Translations under genes and position numbers: made by a program
The notes under the pieces: model-generated
The model's database searches: none
What the model was told of the DNA's origin: nothing
The model's input: the letters and a program-made list of their open reading frames with translations, nothing else
From: Bacteroidales bacterium
GTDB taxonomy: Bacteria; Bacteroidota; Bacteroidia; Bacteroidales; UBA932
DNA length: 64,000 bases
Direction: 5' to 3'
NCBI GenBank assembly: GCA_017452265.1
Contig: JAFTMS010000031.1
Span: 185,328-249,327, forward strand
In this document: positions 39,003-47,540 of the stretch, one piece after another
Numbering within the stretch: position 1 is the stretch's first letter
How the letters are laid out: the number at the start of each line of letters is the position of its first letter

Positions 39003-39794
39003 ATGAGACTCATTATTGAACCTAATGCTCAGGACGGATCTGTCTGGGCAGCAAGATACATCGTTTCAAGAATCAAGGCGAAGGCTGCCGTTACGGACAA
39101 GCCTTTCGTGCTCGGCCTTCCGACAGGTGGCACGCCAGTCGGCACATACAAGGAACTCATAAGGATGTATGAGGCGGGAGAGGTTTCCTTCAGGAATGTC
39201 ATCACTTTCAACATGGACGAATATGTAGGTCTTCCTGAGGAACATCCGGAGAGCTACCATTCGTTCATGGCAAGAAACTTCTTCGACCATGTGGACGTGC
39301 CTAAGGAGAACATCAACATCCTCAACGGGAATGCTCCGGATCTTGCTGCAGAGTGCGCTGCATATGAGGCGAAGATTGTTGCGGCAGGCGGCATCGACCT
39401 CTTCATGGGAGGCGTCGGCGAGGACGGACATCTTGCGTTCAACGAGCCGTTCTCTTCACTTGTGTCACGTACGCGCGTAAAGAGCCTTACATATGACACC
39501 ATCCTTGTGAACTCACGCTTCTTCGACGGAGACATCAGCAAGGTGCCTACGACTGCGCTCACCGTCGGCGTCGGCACGGTGATGGATGCCAGGGAAGTGC
39601 TTGTGCTTGCGTTCGGTCACAAGAAGGCTAATGCACTCCGTGAGGCCATCGAAGGCGCATATTCACATAAGTGCACCCTTTCAGCCCTCCAGGCCCATCC
39701 TCACGGAATCATCGTTGCGGACGAGCTTGCAGTCGGAGAACTGAAGGTGAACACCTATCGTTATTTCAAGGATATCGAGAAAGACAACCTTTAA
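39003..39794 (+). CDS. nagB: Glucosamine-6-phosphate deaminase
   Basis: 263 residues, full length. Motifs [35 protein letters not shown] (catalytic Asp) and [17 protein letters not shown] (catalytic Asp-His). It converts GlcN6P to fructose 6-phosphate and ammonia. Immediately follows the PIG-L fusion and is convergent with GH88, whose 3' end is only 3 bp away. Confidence 0.96.
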   Translation: MRLIIEPNAQDGSVWAARYIVSRIKAKAAVTDKPFVLGLPTGGTPVGTYKELIRMYEAGEVSFRNVITFNMDEYVGLPEEHPESYHSFMARNFFDHVDVPKENINILNGNAPDLAAECAAYEAKIVAAGGIDLFMGGVGEDGHLAFNEPFSSLVSRTRVKSLTYDTILVNSRFFDGDISKVPTTALTVGVGTVMDAREVLVLAFGHKKANALREAIEGAYSHKCTLSALQAHPHGIIVADELAVGELKVNTYRYFKDIEKDNL

Positions 39795-39796
39795 TA

Positions 39797-40969
39797 TCAA
39801 AGGCTCGAATATCTCACGAGAGCTTCGAGGAAGTAGTAGTCGGCGTAGCTGAGAGGCACGTCGACTTCGCTTTTTCCAGGGAGGTTGCCGACGCTGTGCT
39901 TCAGGATGAAGTTGCCGTTTTCTCCCGGTTCTGCGAGGTATTCGTCGGATGCAAGCGTCCTGAGCTGGAGACGTGCCATGTCGAGATATTTGCCTGAAGC
40001 CTCCTTGTCGGCTGTCAGTGTGCTCAGTTCTATGAATCCTGAAGCCATGATTGCGCCGGCCGATGCGTCACGCAGAGGCGTGCCCGGAGCGTCGAAGTCC
40101 CAGTATGGGATACCGTCCTGAGGAAGCTTTCCTAAAAGCATGTCGCCTATGTTTTCCGCAGCTTCGAGATATTCCCTGTCGCCTGTCTCGCGGTACATCA
40201 TCGTGTATCCGTAAAGCGCCCATGCCTGACCTCTGGCCCATGCCGATTCGTGGGCGTATCCCTGTACGGTCTCCTTGTAGCGGACATCTCCTGTCTCAGG
40301 GTCGTAGTCCACAAGATGCCAGCTTGTCCAGTCCGGACGGAAATGGTTGCGGAGAGTCGTCTTCGCGTGAGAATCAGCAACGTCGGCAAGCGAAGCGTCG
40401 CCGCTCAGACGGGCCGCCACGGTCAGCAGCTCAAGGTTCATCATGTTGTCGATTATGACAGGATAACGCCAGTCGTTGCGCAGGAAGTCCCAGCTCTTGA
40501 TGACGCCTGCCGCAGGAGTGAACCTGTCCGCAAGCTTGCGTGCGCATTGCACATATGTCGGGATTATGGCCGTGGAGTCGCCTGTGAGGCGGAGCGCATT
40601 GCCGTAGCTGCAGTTTATCTGGAATCCGATATCGTGATCCGTGTGGCGGTCCTTCATGGCCTCCATCCTCCTCGTGTGCTTCCAGGCGAGGTCGCGGAAT
40701 GCCTCGTCGCCGGTATATTCATATATATACCAGAGCGAACCAGGATAGAATCCGCTGCACCACCACCCTATGTCGGAGGTCTTCAGATTCCCCTCGGCAT
40801 CGGTCGTCTTAGGAAAGGCATCCTCGGCCAAAGCCGCATCCATTGCCGCATACTGGATCTTTGCAAGTCCGAACACCTTGTCGGTGATTTCACGGAGGTC
40901 GTTCTCAGGCTGCGAACAAGAGCATAAAAGCGCAGCCACCACCGCAGAAAGCATAATGAATCGTTTCAT
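39797..40969 (-). CDS. Glycoside hydrolase family 88, unsaturated glucuronyl hydrolase (lipoprotein)
   Basis: 390 residues from ATG 40969 (the frame opens one codon pair earlier). Lipoprotein signal MKRFIMLSAVVAALLCSC. An alpha6/alpha6 barrel with GH88 motifs WCSGFYPGSLWYIYEYTGD, DHDIGFQINCSYG (the D of HDIGF is a catalytic candidate), ESAWARGQAWALYGY and YWDFDAPG. It removes the unsaturated uronic acid left by polysaccharide lyases, so it should work with the heparinase-like lyase at 32794. Nothing but 2 bp separates it from nagB at the 3' end. Confidence 0.92.
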   Translation of the reverse strand: MKRFIMLSAVVAALLCSCSQPENDLREITDKVFGLAKIQYAAMDAALAEDAFPKTTDAEGNLKTSDIGWWCSGFYPGSLWYIYEYTGDEAFRDLAWKHTRRMEAMKDRHTDHDIGFQINCSYGNALRLTGDSTAIIPTYVQCARKLADRFTPAAGVIKSWDFLRNDWRYPVIIDNMMNLELLTVAARLSGDASLADVADSHAKTTLRNHFRPDWTSWHLVDYDPETGDVRYKETVQGYAHESAWARGQAWALYGYTMMYRETGDREYLEAAENIGDMLLGKLPQDGIPYWDFDAPGTPLRDASAGAIMASGFIELSTLTADKEASGKYLDMARLQLRTLASDEYLAEPGENGNFILKHSVGNLPGKSEVDVPLSYADYYFLEALVRYSSL

Positions 40970-40985
40970 GGTCATGTGGTTTTAG

Positions 40986-41012
40986 CTGACAAATATAGTC
41001 TTTATCTGTCAG
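40986..41012 (-). promoter_or_regulatory. GH88 promoter overlapped by a CTGACA/TGTCAG inverted repeat
   Basis: -7 element TATATTTG (minus, 40990-40997). CTGACA (40986-40991) and TGTCAG (41007-41012) form a 6-bp inverted repeat with 15-bp spacing across it, an operator-like arrangement. The same CTGAC/GTCAG core recurs in the adjacent large inverted repeat. Confidence 0.45.
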
Positions 41013-41026
41013 AATCCGCACTTTTA

Positions 41027-41105
41027 AACGTCAGTTCGACGAATTTATCAATTTGTTGATCAGATGTTTAATGTTAGTGCTAAATAAATCCGTCAAACTG
41101 ACGTT
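41027..41105. repeat. 22-bp inverted repeat with 35-bp spacer
   Basis: Arms 41027-41048 and 41084-41105 match at 20 of 22 bases (core AACGTCAGTT/AACTGACGTT plus GACG and ATTTAT blocks). It could be a small mobile (MITE-like) element, a two-site operator or a large hairpin. No target duplication is obvious. Confidence 0.75.
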
Positions 41106-41107
41106 AA

Positions 41108-41128
41108 CGGTTTTAGTGCCTAAAACCG
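41108..41128. repeat. Perfect 9-bp hairpin
   Basis: CGGTTTTAG, loop TGC, CTAAAACCG. Second of five consecutive inverted repeats in the GH88-sufB gap. Confidence 0.8.
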
Positions 41129-41154
41129 AATTTCTATTTACCACCCCACCTAAA

Positions 41155-41175
41155 TCCTCCCCTTATATGGGAGGA
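41155..41175. repeat. TCCTCCC/GGGAGGA hairpin, REP-like
   Basis: TCCTCCC (41155-41161), loop of 7, GGGAGGA (41169-41175), preceded by CCACCCCACCTAAA. I recognise this as similar to a dispersed palindrome of Bacteroidota genomes; that recognition is from memory. Confidence 0.6.
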
Positions 41176-41180
41176 CTTAC

Positions 41181-41197
41181 TTCAAACCCCGTTTGAA
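41181..41197. repeat. Perfect 7-bp hairpin
   Basis: TTCAAAC, loop CCC, GTTTGAA. Fourth inverted repeat of the cluster. Confidence 0.75.
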
Positions 41198-41208
41198 ATA
41201 TAAGATAA

Positions 41209-41241
41209 TTCAATGATATTCAGCAAACTGAATACATTGAA
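41209..41241. repeat. 14-bp hairpin with one bulge
   Basis: TTCAATG-A-TATTCAG, loop CAAA, CTGAATA-CATTGAA. Fifth and strongest of the inverted repeats. The remaining 41242-41319 shows no structure before the sufB promoter. Confidence 0.8.
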
Positions 41242-41319
41242 TACGCGTTTTTTATCTTCTGAGGAATGTTAAAATGTGAAATGATAAAAATTTAAACAGC
41301 TTCTGAATGAAATTTCTGC

Positions 41320-41327
41320 TATCTTTG
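41320..41327 (+). promoter_or_regulatory. -7 promoter element for sufB
   Basis: TATCTTTG, 72 bp before ATG 41400. The leader is AT-poor and has a small GGG..CCC stem (41334-41349). Confidence 0.75.
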
Positions 41328-41399
41328 CAGGTTGGGTCAACGGTGGCCCTTGCATTGCATTAAAAGCATCCGAAGCCATTGGCAAAGGATATTATACAT

Positions 41400-42839
41400 A
41401 TGAGCAAGGATAAGGAAATATTGGACAGCATTGCGGACAAGGAGTATGAGCACGGCTTTGTGACGGACGTCGAGCAGGAGTTCATACCGAAAGGTCTCAA
41501 TGAGGATATAATACGCCTGATTTCGGCGAAGAAGGAGGAACCCGAGTGGATGCTTGAGTTCCGTCTGGATGCGTTCAGGCGCTGGCAGAAGATGGAGATG
41601 CCGGATTGGGCCCATCTGGACATTCCTGAGATAGATTTTCAGGATATAATTTATTACGCGGCTCCGAAAAGGGACGAGGACAGGCCTAAGGAGATCGATC
41701 CGGAGCTGGAGAAGACTTTCGACAAGCTGGGAATTCCGCTTCACGAGAGGGCTGCGCTTGCAGGCGTGGCCGTGGATGCCGTCTTCGATTCTGTTTCGGT
41801 GAAGACAACCTTCCGTGCGGCTCTGGAGGAAAAGGGCATAATCTTCTGCTCGTTCTCTGAGGCCGTACGCGAGCACCCGGATCTCGTGAGGAAATATCTG
41901 GCTTCCGTCGTGCCTGTGGGCGACAATTTCTATGCGGCCCTGAATTCGGCCGTGTTCAGCGACGGTTCGTTCTGCTATATCCCTAAGGGGGTGCGCTGCC
42001 CGATGGAGCTTTCGAGTTACTTCCGTATAAATGCGAAGGGTACGGGCCAGTTTGAAAGGACGCTGATCGTAGCGGACGAGGGTTCGTATGTCAGCTATAT
42101 GGAGGGATGTACGGCCCCGATGCGTGACGAGAACCAGCTTCATGCGGCAGTGGTGGAGATCATCGTGGAGAAGGATGCGGAGGTGAAGTATTCGACGGTG
42201 CAGAACTGGTATCCTGGCGATGCGCAGGGCCGTGGAGGCATATTCAACTTCGTGACCAAGAGGGGAATATGCAAGGGCTCGGGAAGCCATCTGTCATGGA
42301 CGCAGGTGGAGACGGGTTCGGCGATAACATGGAAATATCCGTCAACGATTCTCAAGGGCGACAGTTCGTCGTCGGAGTTCTATTCAGTGGCTGTGACGAA
42401 CAACATGCAGCAGGCGGACACGGGAACGAAGATGATACATATAGGAAGGAATACGAGAAGCCGCATCGTCAGCAAGGGTATTTCGGCAGGGCGCAGCCAG
42501 AACAGCTACCGCGGTCTGGTGAAGATGCTGCCGGGTGCGGACAATGCGCGTAACTTCTCGCAGTGCGACAGCCTGCTGATCGGTGACAGGTGTGGGGCGC
42601 ATACGTTCCCGTACATCGAGAATGCGAATCCGAGTGCGGTGGTGGAGCATGAGGCGACGACGTCGAAGATCAGTGAGGACCAGCTCTTCTACTGCAACCA
42701 GAGGGGCATCGGGCCGGAAGAGGCTGTGGGACTGATTGTCAACGGATATGCACGTGAGGTGCTGGCGAAGTTGCCGATGGAGTTCGCCGTCGAGGCCCAG
42801 AAGCTTCTGCAGGTATCTCTTGAAGGATCTGTAGGTTAG
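41400..42839 (+). CDS. sufB: Fe-S cluster assembly scaffold SufB
   Basis: 479 residues from ATG 41400 (a TTG at 41379 is in frame but less likely). Typical Suf[100 protein letters not shown], and the C-terminal [32 protein letters not shown] with the cluster cysteines. Scaffold of the SufBC2D complex. sufC and sufD are 1.8 kb downstream, behind two unrelated genes. Confidence 0.97.
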   Translation: MSKDKEILDSIADKEYEHGFVTDVEQEFIPKGLNEDIIRLISAKKEEPEWMLEFRLDAFRRWQKMEMPDWAHLDIPEIDFQDIIYYAAPKRDEDRPKEIDPELEKTFDKLGIPLHERAALAGVAVDAVFDSVSVKTTFRAALEEKGIIFCSFSEAVREHPDLVRKYLASVVPVGDNFYAALNSAVFSDGSFCYIPKGVRCPMELSSYFRINAKGTGQFERTLIVADEGSYVSYMEGCTAPMRDENQLHAAVVEIIVEKDAEVKYSTVQNWYPGDAQGRGGIFNFVTKRGICKGSGSHLSWTQVETGSAITWKYPSTILKGDSSSSEFYSVAVTNNMQQADTGTKMIHIGRNTRSRIVSKGISAGRSQNSYRGLVKMLPGADNARNFSQCDSLLIGDRCGAHTFPYIENANPSAVVEHEATTSKISEDQLFYCNQRGIGPEEAVGLIVNGYAREVLAKLPMEFAVEAQKLLQVSLEGSVG

Positions 42840-42910
42840 TGATAAGGATTAATGGTACAAGTTTGTTGATTTTGTAAAGCTTACACAGCGGTTATAACGC
42901 AGGTGTCGCA

Positions 42911-42928
42911 AGACCCCATTGAAGGTCT
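42911..42928 (+). terminator. Small hairpin after sufB
   Basis: AGACC (42911-42915) pairs with GGTCT (42924-42928), extendable by CA/TG around it. No T-run. The 128-bp gap between sufB and the MORN gene otherwise shows nothing clear. Confidence 0.35.
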
Positions 42929-42967
42929 GTTGGTATTATAAGTAATTGAAAATTATATAGTGATGTT

Positions 42968-43831
42968 ATGAATAGAGTTGTTTTGACATTCTGTTTTATT
43001 TTTCTTTCAATGGGATTGTATGCACAAGAAGTTCGTGATACCATCATTATTACCGATAATTGGTTATACGAAGGCCAATGGCCGGAGGGTGAAGGTGTTC
43101 GTTATTCAGAGAAGCGTGGTATATATATAGGACGGTTTGTAGAAAGTGAACCAGTGGGTATGTGCCTTTGTATTTCACCGGGCAAGAACGAAGTCTATTA
43201 TGGCCAGTTAAAGGAAGGAAGACGTCATGGCTATGGAATATTGAAAAGACCAGGTGGATTCTACTATCAGGGAAATTTCAGTGAAGGGTATTTTGAGGGT
43301 GTCGGGAAATTATATTATCCGGATAAAAGTATATATTTGGGATATTTTCATGTGGGTAAACCGACATTTGAACATGCACAGCAGTATACCTTTGCCACAT
43401 GGGAGGAATATAATGCTAATTTACCTCAGTTACCGGAATATGAACTGACTAGGAGACAAAGAAAGTTTCTTAAACAAGCACTAAAGAGCAGGAAAACTGA
43501 CAACTGTGTTTCTGAACGGGTGCCAGTTCGTGTAAGTCCGAAATTTCTTGGTCTTGATCCGAGTGCGTTTTCTAAATGGGTAAACTCAAGACTTGTTTTT
43601 CCTGTAGATGCTTTAGCCAAGAAACAAGTGGGTACGGTCAAGATACAGTTCACTATTCTTAATACTGGTGAATTAGCCAATCCATACGTTGTGGACAGTA
43701 GTGGTATACCTTCTTTTGATATTGAAGTTTTAAGGGTTGTATGCCAGTCTCCGGAATGGATTCCTGGTACTAAGGATGGTGAAAGGGTTGATGTGACTTA
43801 TATGTTCCCGGTAATGTTTGGATTCAAATAG
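42968..43831 (+). CDS. MORN-repeat protein with TonB C-terminal domain
   Basis: 287 residues with signal peptide (MNRVVLTFCFIFLSMGLYAQ). About 30-140 has MORN-like repeats (YEGQWPEGEGVRY, YYGQLKEGRRHGYGIL, YYQGNFSEGYFEGVGKLYY). Residues about 180-287 match the TonB C-terminal fold (LVFPVDALAKKQVGTVKIQFTILNTGELANPYVVDSSG, PEWIPGTKDGERVDVTYMFPV). There is no transmembrane anchor beyond the signal, so it is not a classical TonB. Visibly more AT-rich than its neighbours, which suggests insertion into the suf operon. Function unknown. Confidence 0.85.
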   Translation: MNRVVLTFCFIFLSMGLYAQEVRDTIIITDNWLYEGQWPEGEGVRYSEKRGIYIGRFVESEPVGMCLCISPGKNEVYYGQLKEGRRHGYGILKRPGGFYYQGNFSEGYFEGVGKLYYPDKSIYLGYFHVGKPTFEHAQQYTFATWEEYNANLPQLPEYELTRRQRKFLKQALKSRKTDNCVSERVPVRVSPKFLGLDPSAFSKWVNSRLVFPVDALAKKQVGTVKIQFTILNTGELANPYVVDSSGIPSFDIEVLRVVCQSPEWIPGTKDGERVDVTYMFPVMFGFK

Positions 43832-43833
43832 AA

Positions 43834-44487
43834 ATGGAGTTTTGGAATACGATACTTTTTGAGATGGGCGGAAAGCCTGTGCTGCTGATTGATCTTCTGT
43901 CGGCGGTGTTCGGCCTGACGACCGTTTTCCTCGCCGGAAGAAACAGCCGCTACAATTTCTATGTGGGATATGTATATACGGCGCTGCTGTTCTTCATGTT
44001 CTGGCAGAAGAATCTGTACGCGAATCTTATTCTGCAACCTATCTCATTGGGCATCAATATAATGGGACAGTACCGATGGAGCCATCCCAAGAAGACGGAG
44101 GAAAGTGCGGTGAAGTCCGGCGAGCTGAAGGTGACGATGCTTACCTGGCCGCAGCGAGGGCTGCTCATAGGTCTTGTCGCTGTCCTCGCATTGCTCTGGG
44201 GCTGGTTCATGAGCATGATGGGCACGAAATGGTTTGTGGGATATTTCCCGGCAAATCCGCTTCCGTATCTGGACTGCTGCGTGACGGTGCTCATCCTCAC
44301 AGCGCAGACTTTGTCGGCGCAGAAGAAGTGGGACTGCTGGATTGCATGGCTTTTTGTGAATGTGGCGAACCTGACGCTCTATCTCAAGGCTGGCCTTGTG
44401 TTCATGCCGGTAGTAAGCTGCCTGTACCTGATCAACGGCATATGGTCATTGATCACATGGTACAGGCTATATAGAAAGGAAGCGTAA
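43834..44487 (+). CDS. pnuC: PnuC-type nicotinamide riboside transporter
   Basis: 217 residues, about seven membrane helices. Motifs NFYVGYVYTALLFFMFWQKNLYANLILQP and LGINIMGQYRW (PnuC signature region), and W..N..N..LYLKAGL near the end. It imports nicotinamide riboside (or a related vitamin) by facilitated diffusion trapped by a kinase. Follows the MORN gene by 2 bp but has the GC-richer codon use of the core genome. Confidence 0.9.
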   Translation: MEFWNTILFEMGGKPVLLIDLLSAVFGLTTVFLAGRNSRYNFYVGYVYTALLFFMFWQKNLYANLILQPISLGINIMGQYRWSHPKKTEESAVKSGELKVTMLTWPQRGLLIGLVAVLALLWGWFMSMMGTKWFVGYFPANPLPYLDCCVTVLILTAQTLSAQKKWDCWIAWLFVNVANLTLYLKAGLVFMPVVSCLYLINGIWSLITWYRLYRKEA

Positions 44488-44523
44488 ATCGTAACCGCCT
44501 GAGCATCAATCAAATAGCCAAAG

Positions 44524-44549
44524 TGCGTGCCGCAAAAGGGGAGCACGCA
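44524..44549. terminator. Hairpin between pnuC and sufC (GTGCGTGCT family, copy 3)
   Basis: TGCGTGC (44524-44530) pairs with GCACGCA (44543-44549); loop CGCAAAAGGGGA. The stem core and GGGGAGCACGCA arm match copies 1 and 2. Confidence 0.65.
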
Positions 44550-44617
44550 GTGTGGGTAAGTCGGTGATAGGCAAAGGGTTATGTTTTACGATAAATTGTG
44601 AAAATAAATATAGCGAT

Positions 44618-45367
44618 ATGGCAAACGATATATTATTGAAGATTGAAGGCCTGAGGGCCTCTGTTGAGGACAAGGAGATTCTCAAGGGTGTGGATCTTAC
44701 CATACGCAAGGGTGAAATCCATGCGGTGATGGGCCCGAACGGTGCCGGTAAGAGTACGCTCTCGGCAGTGCTCGCAGGCAAGCCTCAGTTCACCGTGACG
44801 GCAGGTACCGTCGAGTTCATGGGACAGGATCTGCTCGCGATGTCCCCTGAGGAAAGGGCCTGGGCAGGCATATTCCTGTCATTCCAGTATCCGGTCGAGA
44901 TTCCCGGCGTGACCATAACCAATTTCATGAAGACGGCAGTGAACGCACACCGTGCAGGAAAAGGTCTGGAACCGCTCAAGGCCGGTGATTTCCTGAAGCT
45001 GATGCGTGAAAAGATGGCTTTCGTGCAGATGAAGCCGGAGTTCGCCAAGCGTGAGGTCAATGTGGGATTCTCCGGAGGCGAGAAGAAGCGCAACGAGATA
45101 TTCCAGATGGCCATGCTGGATCCGACGCTCGCCATCCTCGACGAGACGGACAGCGGTCTGGACGTGGATGCCCTCCGAATCGTGGCGAACGGTGTGAACG
45201 CCCTCCATACTCCTGAAAAGTCGGCTATAGTCATCACACATTATCAGAGGCTGTTGGACTATATCGTTCCGGATGTCGTGCATGTGCTCAAGGACGGCCG
45301 CATCGTCAAGACCGCAGGCAAGGAACTGGTGGCCGAAATCGAGGAGAAGGGTTACGATAATCTGTAG
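44618..45367 (+). CDS. sufC: Fe-S cluster assembly ATPase SufC
   Basis: 249 residues from ATG 44618; the open frame to 44552 gives an unlikely N-terminus. ABC ATPase motifs: Walker [11 protein letters not shown]-loop FQYPVEIPG, signature [11 protein letters not shown], Walker [13 protein letters not shown], His switch ITHYQRLL. It drives SufBC2D. Followed 11 bp later by sufD. Confidence 0.97.
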   Translation: MANDILLKIEGLRASVEDKEILKGVDLTIRKGEIHAVMGPNGAGKSTLSAVLAGKPQFTVTAGTVEFMGQDLLAMSPEERAWAGIFLSFQYPVEIPGVTITNFMKTAVNAHRAGKGLEPLKAGDFLKLMREKMAFVQMKPEFAKREVNVGFSGGEKKRNEIFQMAMLDPTLAILDETDSGLDVDALRIVANGVNALHTPEKSAIVITHYQRLLDYIVPDVVHVLKDGRIVKTAGKELVAEIEEKGYDNL

Positions 45368-45371
45368 GAGG
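45366..45371 (+). promoter_or_regulatory. Shine-Dalgarno of sufD
   Basis: AGGAGG overlapping the sufC stop codon, 7 bases before ATG 45379. Confidence 0.65.
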
Positions 45372-45378
45372 CATTGTC

Positions 45379-46005
45379 ATGACTGAAGTTATAATCGTTC
45401 AGGAAGGGCAGCTTCTGCGCAGCATGGATGTGCCGGCCGGTGGAAGAAAAGACATGGTTCTGGTGGTCTGTCCGGGTGTGAGCTGCGACGTGAAACTGGA
45501 TGTGGCCCTTTCGGGAGAAGGTGCCGAAGCAAATGTATACGGTGTATATGTATGCGGCGGTGACGAAAAGGTGAACATATCCGTGGATATGCGTCACAAT
45601 GTGCCTCACTGCAATTCCCGTCAGCTGTTCAAGGGCATGGCAGGCGGCTCGTCAAGGGTGGATTTCTACGGAAAGATCATCGTCGCGCAGGACGCCCAGA
45701 AGACGGAGGCATATCAGGAGAACCACAACCTGCTGCTTTCGGATACGGCCAAAGTGGATACAAAGCCCCAGCTTGAGATATATGCCGACGACGTGAAATG
45801 CTCCCACGGAGCCACCATAGGCCGTCTGAATGAGGATGAGCAGTTCTACATGCGTTCACGCGGCATCACCCTCGAAGACGCCAAGGTGCTCCAGATGATA
45901 TCGTTCATCGCTCCCGTCCTCGAAAAAATCGAAGACCAGGACGAACGGGAAAGCATTGCTGCCAGTCTCGAAGCATCCATAAGAACCCTCGTAAGGCAGA
46001 TGTAG
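45379..46005 (+). CDS. sufD: Short SufD-like Fe-S assembly protein
   Basis: 208 residues, less than half of ordinary SufD (about 420-450). It holds only the SufBD beta-helix core and C-terminal helices (VNISVDMRHNVPHCNSRQLFKGMAGGSSRVDFYGKIIV, QNHNLLLSDTAKVDTKPQLEIYADDVKCSHGATIG, DEQFYMRSRGI, then the helical end). The N-terminal helical domain is missing with no obvious remnant between it and sufC. The conserved Cys/His of VKCSHGAT is present, so it could still pair with SufB and SufC. No sufS follows; ispE does. Confidence 0.88.
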   Translation: MTEVIIVQEGQLLRSMDVPAGGRKDMVLVVCPGVSCDVKLDVALSGEGAEANVYGVYVCGGDEKVNISVDMRHNVPHCNSRQLFKGMAGGSSRVDFYGKIIVAQDAQKTEAYQENHNLLLSDTAKVDTKPQLEIYADDVKCSHGATIGRLNEDEQFYMRSRGITLEDAKVLQMISFIAPVLEKIEDQDERESIAASLEASIRTLVRQM

Positions 46006-46008
46006 CAT

Positions 46009-46878
46009 ATGATAACGCACCCTAACGTCAAGATAAATCTCGGGCTTAACGTGCTTCGCAGAAGGGAGGACGGCTTTCATGACCTTGAGACCTTGTTTGT
46101 GCCGTATTTCGGTATCAGTGATACACTCGAAATCATTGCCGGAGACGACTACAGCCGTACTTCGGCGGCTCTTTTCGGCAGATATGCCCCTGAAATGATC
46201 GCGCAGGAAATATCGGAGGACGGCAGACTCATGATTACGATTGCGCGTGCGGAAGGGGTGGACTGGGATCCGCTGAAGGATCTGACCGCCAAGGCCTATA
46301 TGATTCTTTCCGAGGATTATACGCTTCCTCCTGTGAAGATCTTTCTGGAGAAGACTTCGCCCGTCGGGGCCGGACTTGGAGGCGGATCGTCGGATGCGGC
46401 TTTTGCGCTTGTGATGCTCAATGAGATGTTTTCGCTGGGAATTTCCGAGGACGGCCTTGCTGCATATGCCGCGCGCCTTGGAAGTGACTGTGCATTCTTT
46501 GTCTATAACCGTCCGATGGTCGGTGAGGGCAGGGGAGAGATTCTGACGGAGCATCCTTTGTCCGGAATCGATTACGGACAGGAAGGTGGGGCAGGATGTG
46601 CATACGAACTGCAGGTGCTTGCGCCGGAGGGGATAGCCGTATCCACGAAGGATGCATACGGCGGAATCCGGCCGGGCCTTCCGGAGGTACCGCTCAGAAA
46701 TGTGCTGGCAAGGCCTGTGGAAGAGTGGGACGGTCTGCTGATCAATGATTTTGAGGAAACCGTCTTTGCGAAGTATCCGGAACTCGCTGCAATCAAGCGC
46801 TCTCTGTATGACAGCGGAGCCGCATATGCAAGCATGTCCGGCTCAGGTTCCGCCCTCTTTGCCTTGTACAGGAGATGA
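46009..46878 (+). CDS. ispE: 4-diphosphocytidyl-2-C-methyl-D-erythritol kinase
   Basis: 289 residues. GHMP kinase with KINLGLNVL near the start, the P-loop-like SPVGAGLGGGSSDAAFAL and the final SGSGSALFALY. It phosphorylates CDP-ME in the non-mevalonate isoprenoid pathway; the pathway's last two enzymes need Fe-S clusters, which makes the position after suf genes sensible but unproven. Starts 3 bp after sufD. Confidence 0.95.
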   Translation: MITHPNVKINLGLNVLRRREDGFHDLETLFVPYFGISDTLEIIAGDDYSRTSAALFGRYAPEMIAQEISEDGRLMITIARAEGVDWDPLKDLTAKAYMILSEDYTLPPVKIFLEKTSPVGAGLGGGSSDAAFALVMLNEMFSLGISEDGLAAYAARLGSDCAFFVYNRPMVGEGRGEILTEHPLSGIDYGQEGGAGCAYELQVLAPEGIAVSTKDAYGGIRPGLPEVPLRNVLARPVEEWDGLLINDFEETVFAKYPELAAIKRSLYDSGAAYASMSGSGSALFALYRR

Positions 46879-46888
46879 TATGCCGTCT

Positions 46889-47233
46889 CTAAAGTGCGGC
46901 AGCGAATGGCTTTATGCTTTTGAGCTTCTCCATGAATGACGGCTTTCGCTCCGCTTTCCAAAGGTCATAACGTGCCTGCATGCGTACCAGCATATCGGCA
47001 GGAAGGCCGAGGGCCGCTTCCGTAAGCAAGGCGAATTCCGTATTCACCGGTCGTTTCCCTTTGATGATCTGATTGACCAAAGAACATGAAACGCCTATCT
47101 GTTCTGCGAACTGCTTTTGCGATATATGCAGATACTCCAGTTCATCCAGAATGGCTTCTCCGGGATGAGTCATATGATTTGGCTTCAGATTGTTCGCTAT
47201 CATCTGAGGGTCAACTCCTTCAATCTCTATCAT
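46889..47233 (-). CDS. HigA-type helix-turn-helix antitoxin-like regulator
   Basis: 114 residues. HigA/XRE-type: HPGEAILDELEYLHISQKQFAEQIGVSCSLVNQIIKGKRPVNTEFALLTEAALGLPADML, with the helix-turn-helix at about residues 38-60. HigA normally follows a short HigB toxin; the 300 bp upstream (47234-47540) contain no such frame, so it is an orphan or a stand-alone repressor. A 10-bp palindrome ACAAATTTGT at 47288-47297 upstream could be its operator. Confidence 0.88.
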   Translation of the reverse strand: MIEIEGVDPQMIANNLKPNHMTHPGEAILDELEYLHISQKQFAEQIGVSCSLVNQIIKGKRPVNTEFALLTEAALGLPADMLVRMQARYDLWKAERKPSFMEKLKSIKPFAAAL

Positions 47234-47540
47234 TTTCCTTTTATTTATAATGGTTTGACAGCAAAGGTGAGAATTTCGGGAAAATTTACAAATTTGTGAA
47301 TCGGATGATTCTTTGATTTTTTGCCAATTTATTGAGTGATAGCGTTTTGCTGTTATTTATGTGGTGAAATGGGAAAGATTTTTCTGTTTTTTAAAGGTTT
47401 TTTCTTTTTTTTATTGTTGGAGAAGTCATTAAAAAAAAAGAAAAAATATAAAGAAAAGGAAAATGGTGACGAAATGAGGCTCTGTGGGATGAATTGCAGT
47501 GCGCTTTTCTGTCGATTTGTGTTCCTTTGGAGTAAAAAAC
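47234..47540. other. AT-rich intergenic region with a long A/T hairpin
   Basis: 307 bp without a gene. It contains the palindrome ACAAATTTGT (47288-47297) and, at about 47399-47450, a T-rich arm (TTTTTTCTTTTTTTTA) matched by an A-rich arm (TAAAAAAAAAGAAAAAA), which could form a 15-bp A/T hairpin. No clear TAnnTTTG element was found for the lipoprotein gene. Confidence 0.5.

Noticed and set aside
40970-41399. tRNA or known riboswitch in the GH88-sufB gap
   Set aside because: No cloverleaf, no T-loop motif and no known aptamer pattern; only hairpins and promoters are visible.
41337-42290. 317-codon frame on the minus strand across sufB
   Set aside because: Arg/His/Leu-rich shadow of sufB with no recognisable domain; sufB itself is certain.
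42840-42967. tRNA remnant after sufB
   Set aside because: A small hairpin only; no acceptor stem or T-loop sequence.
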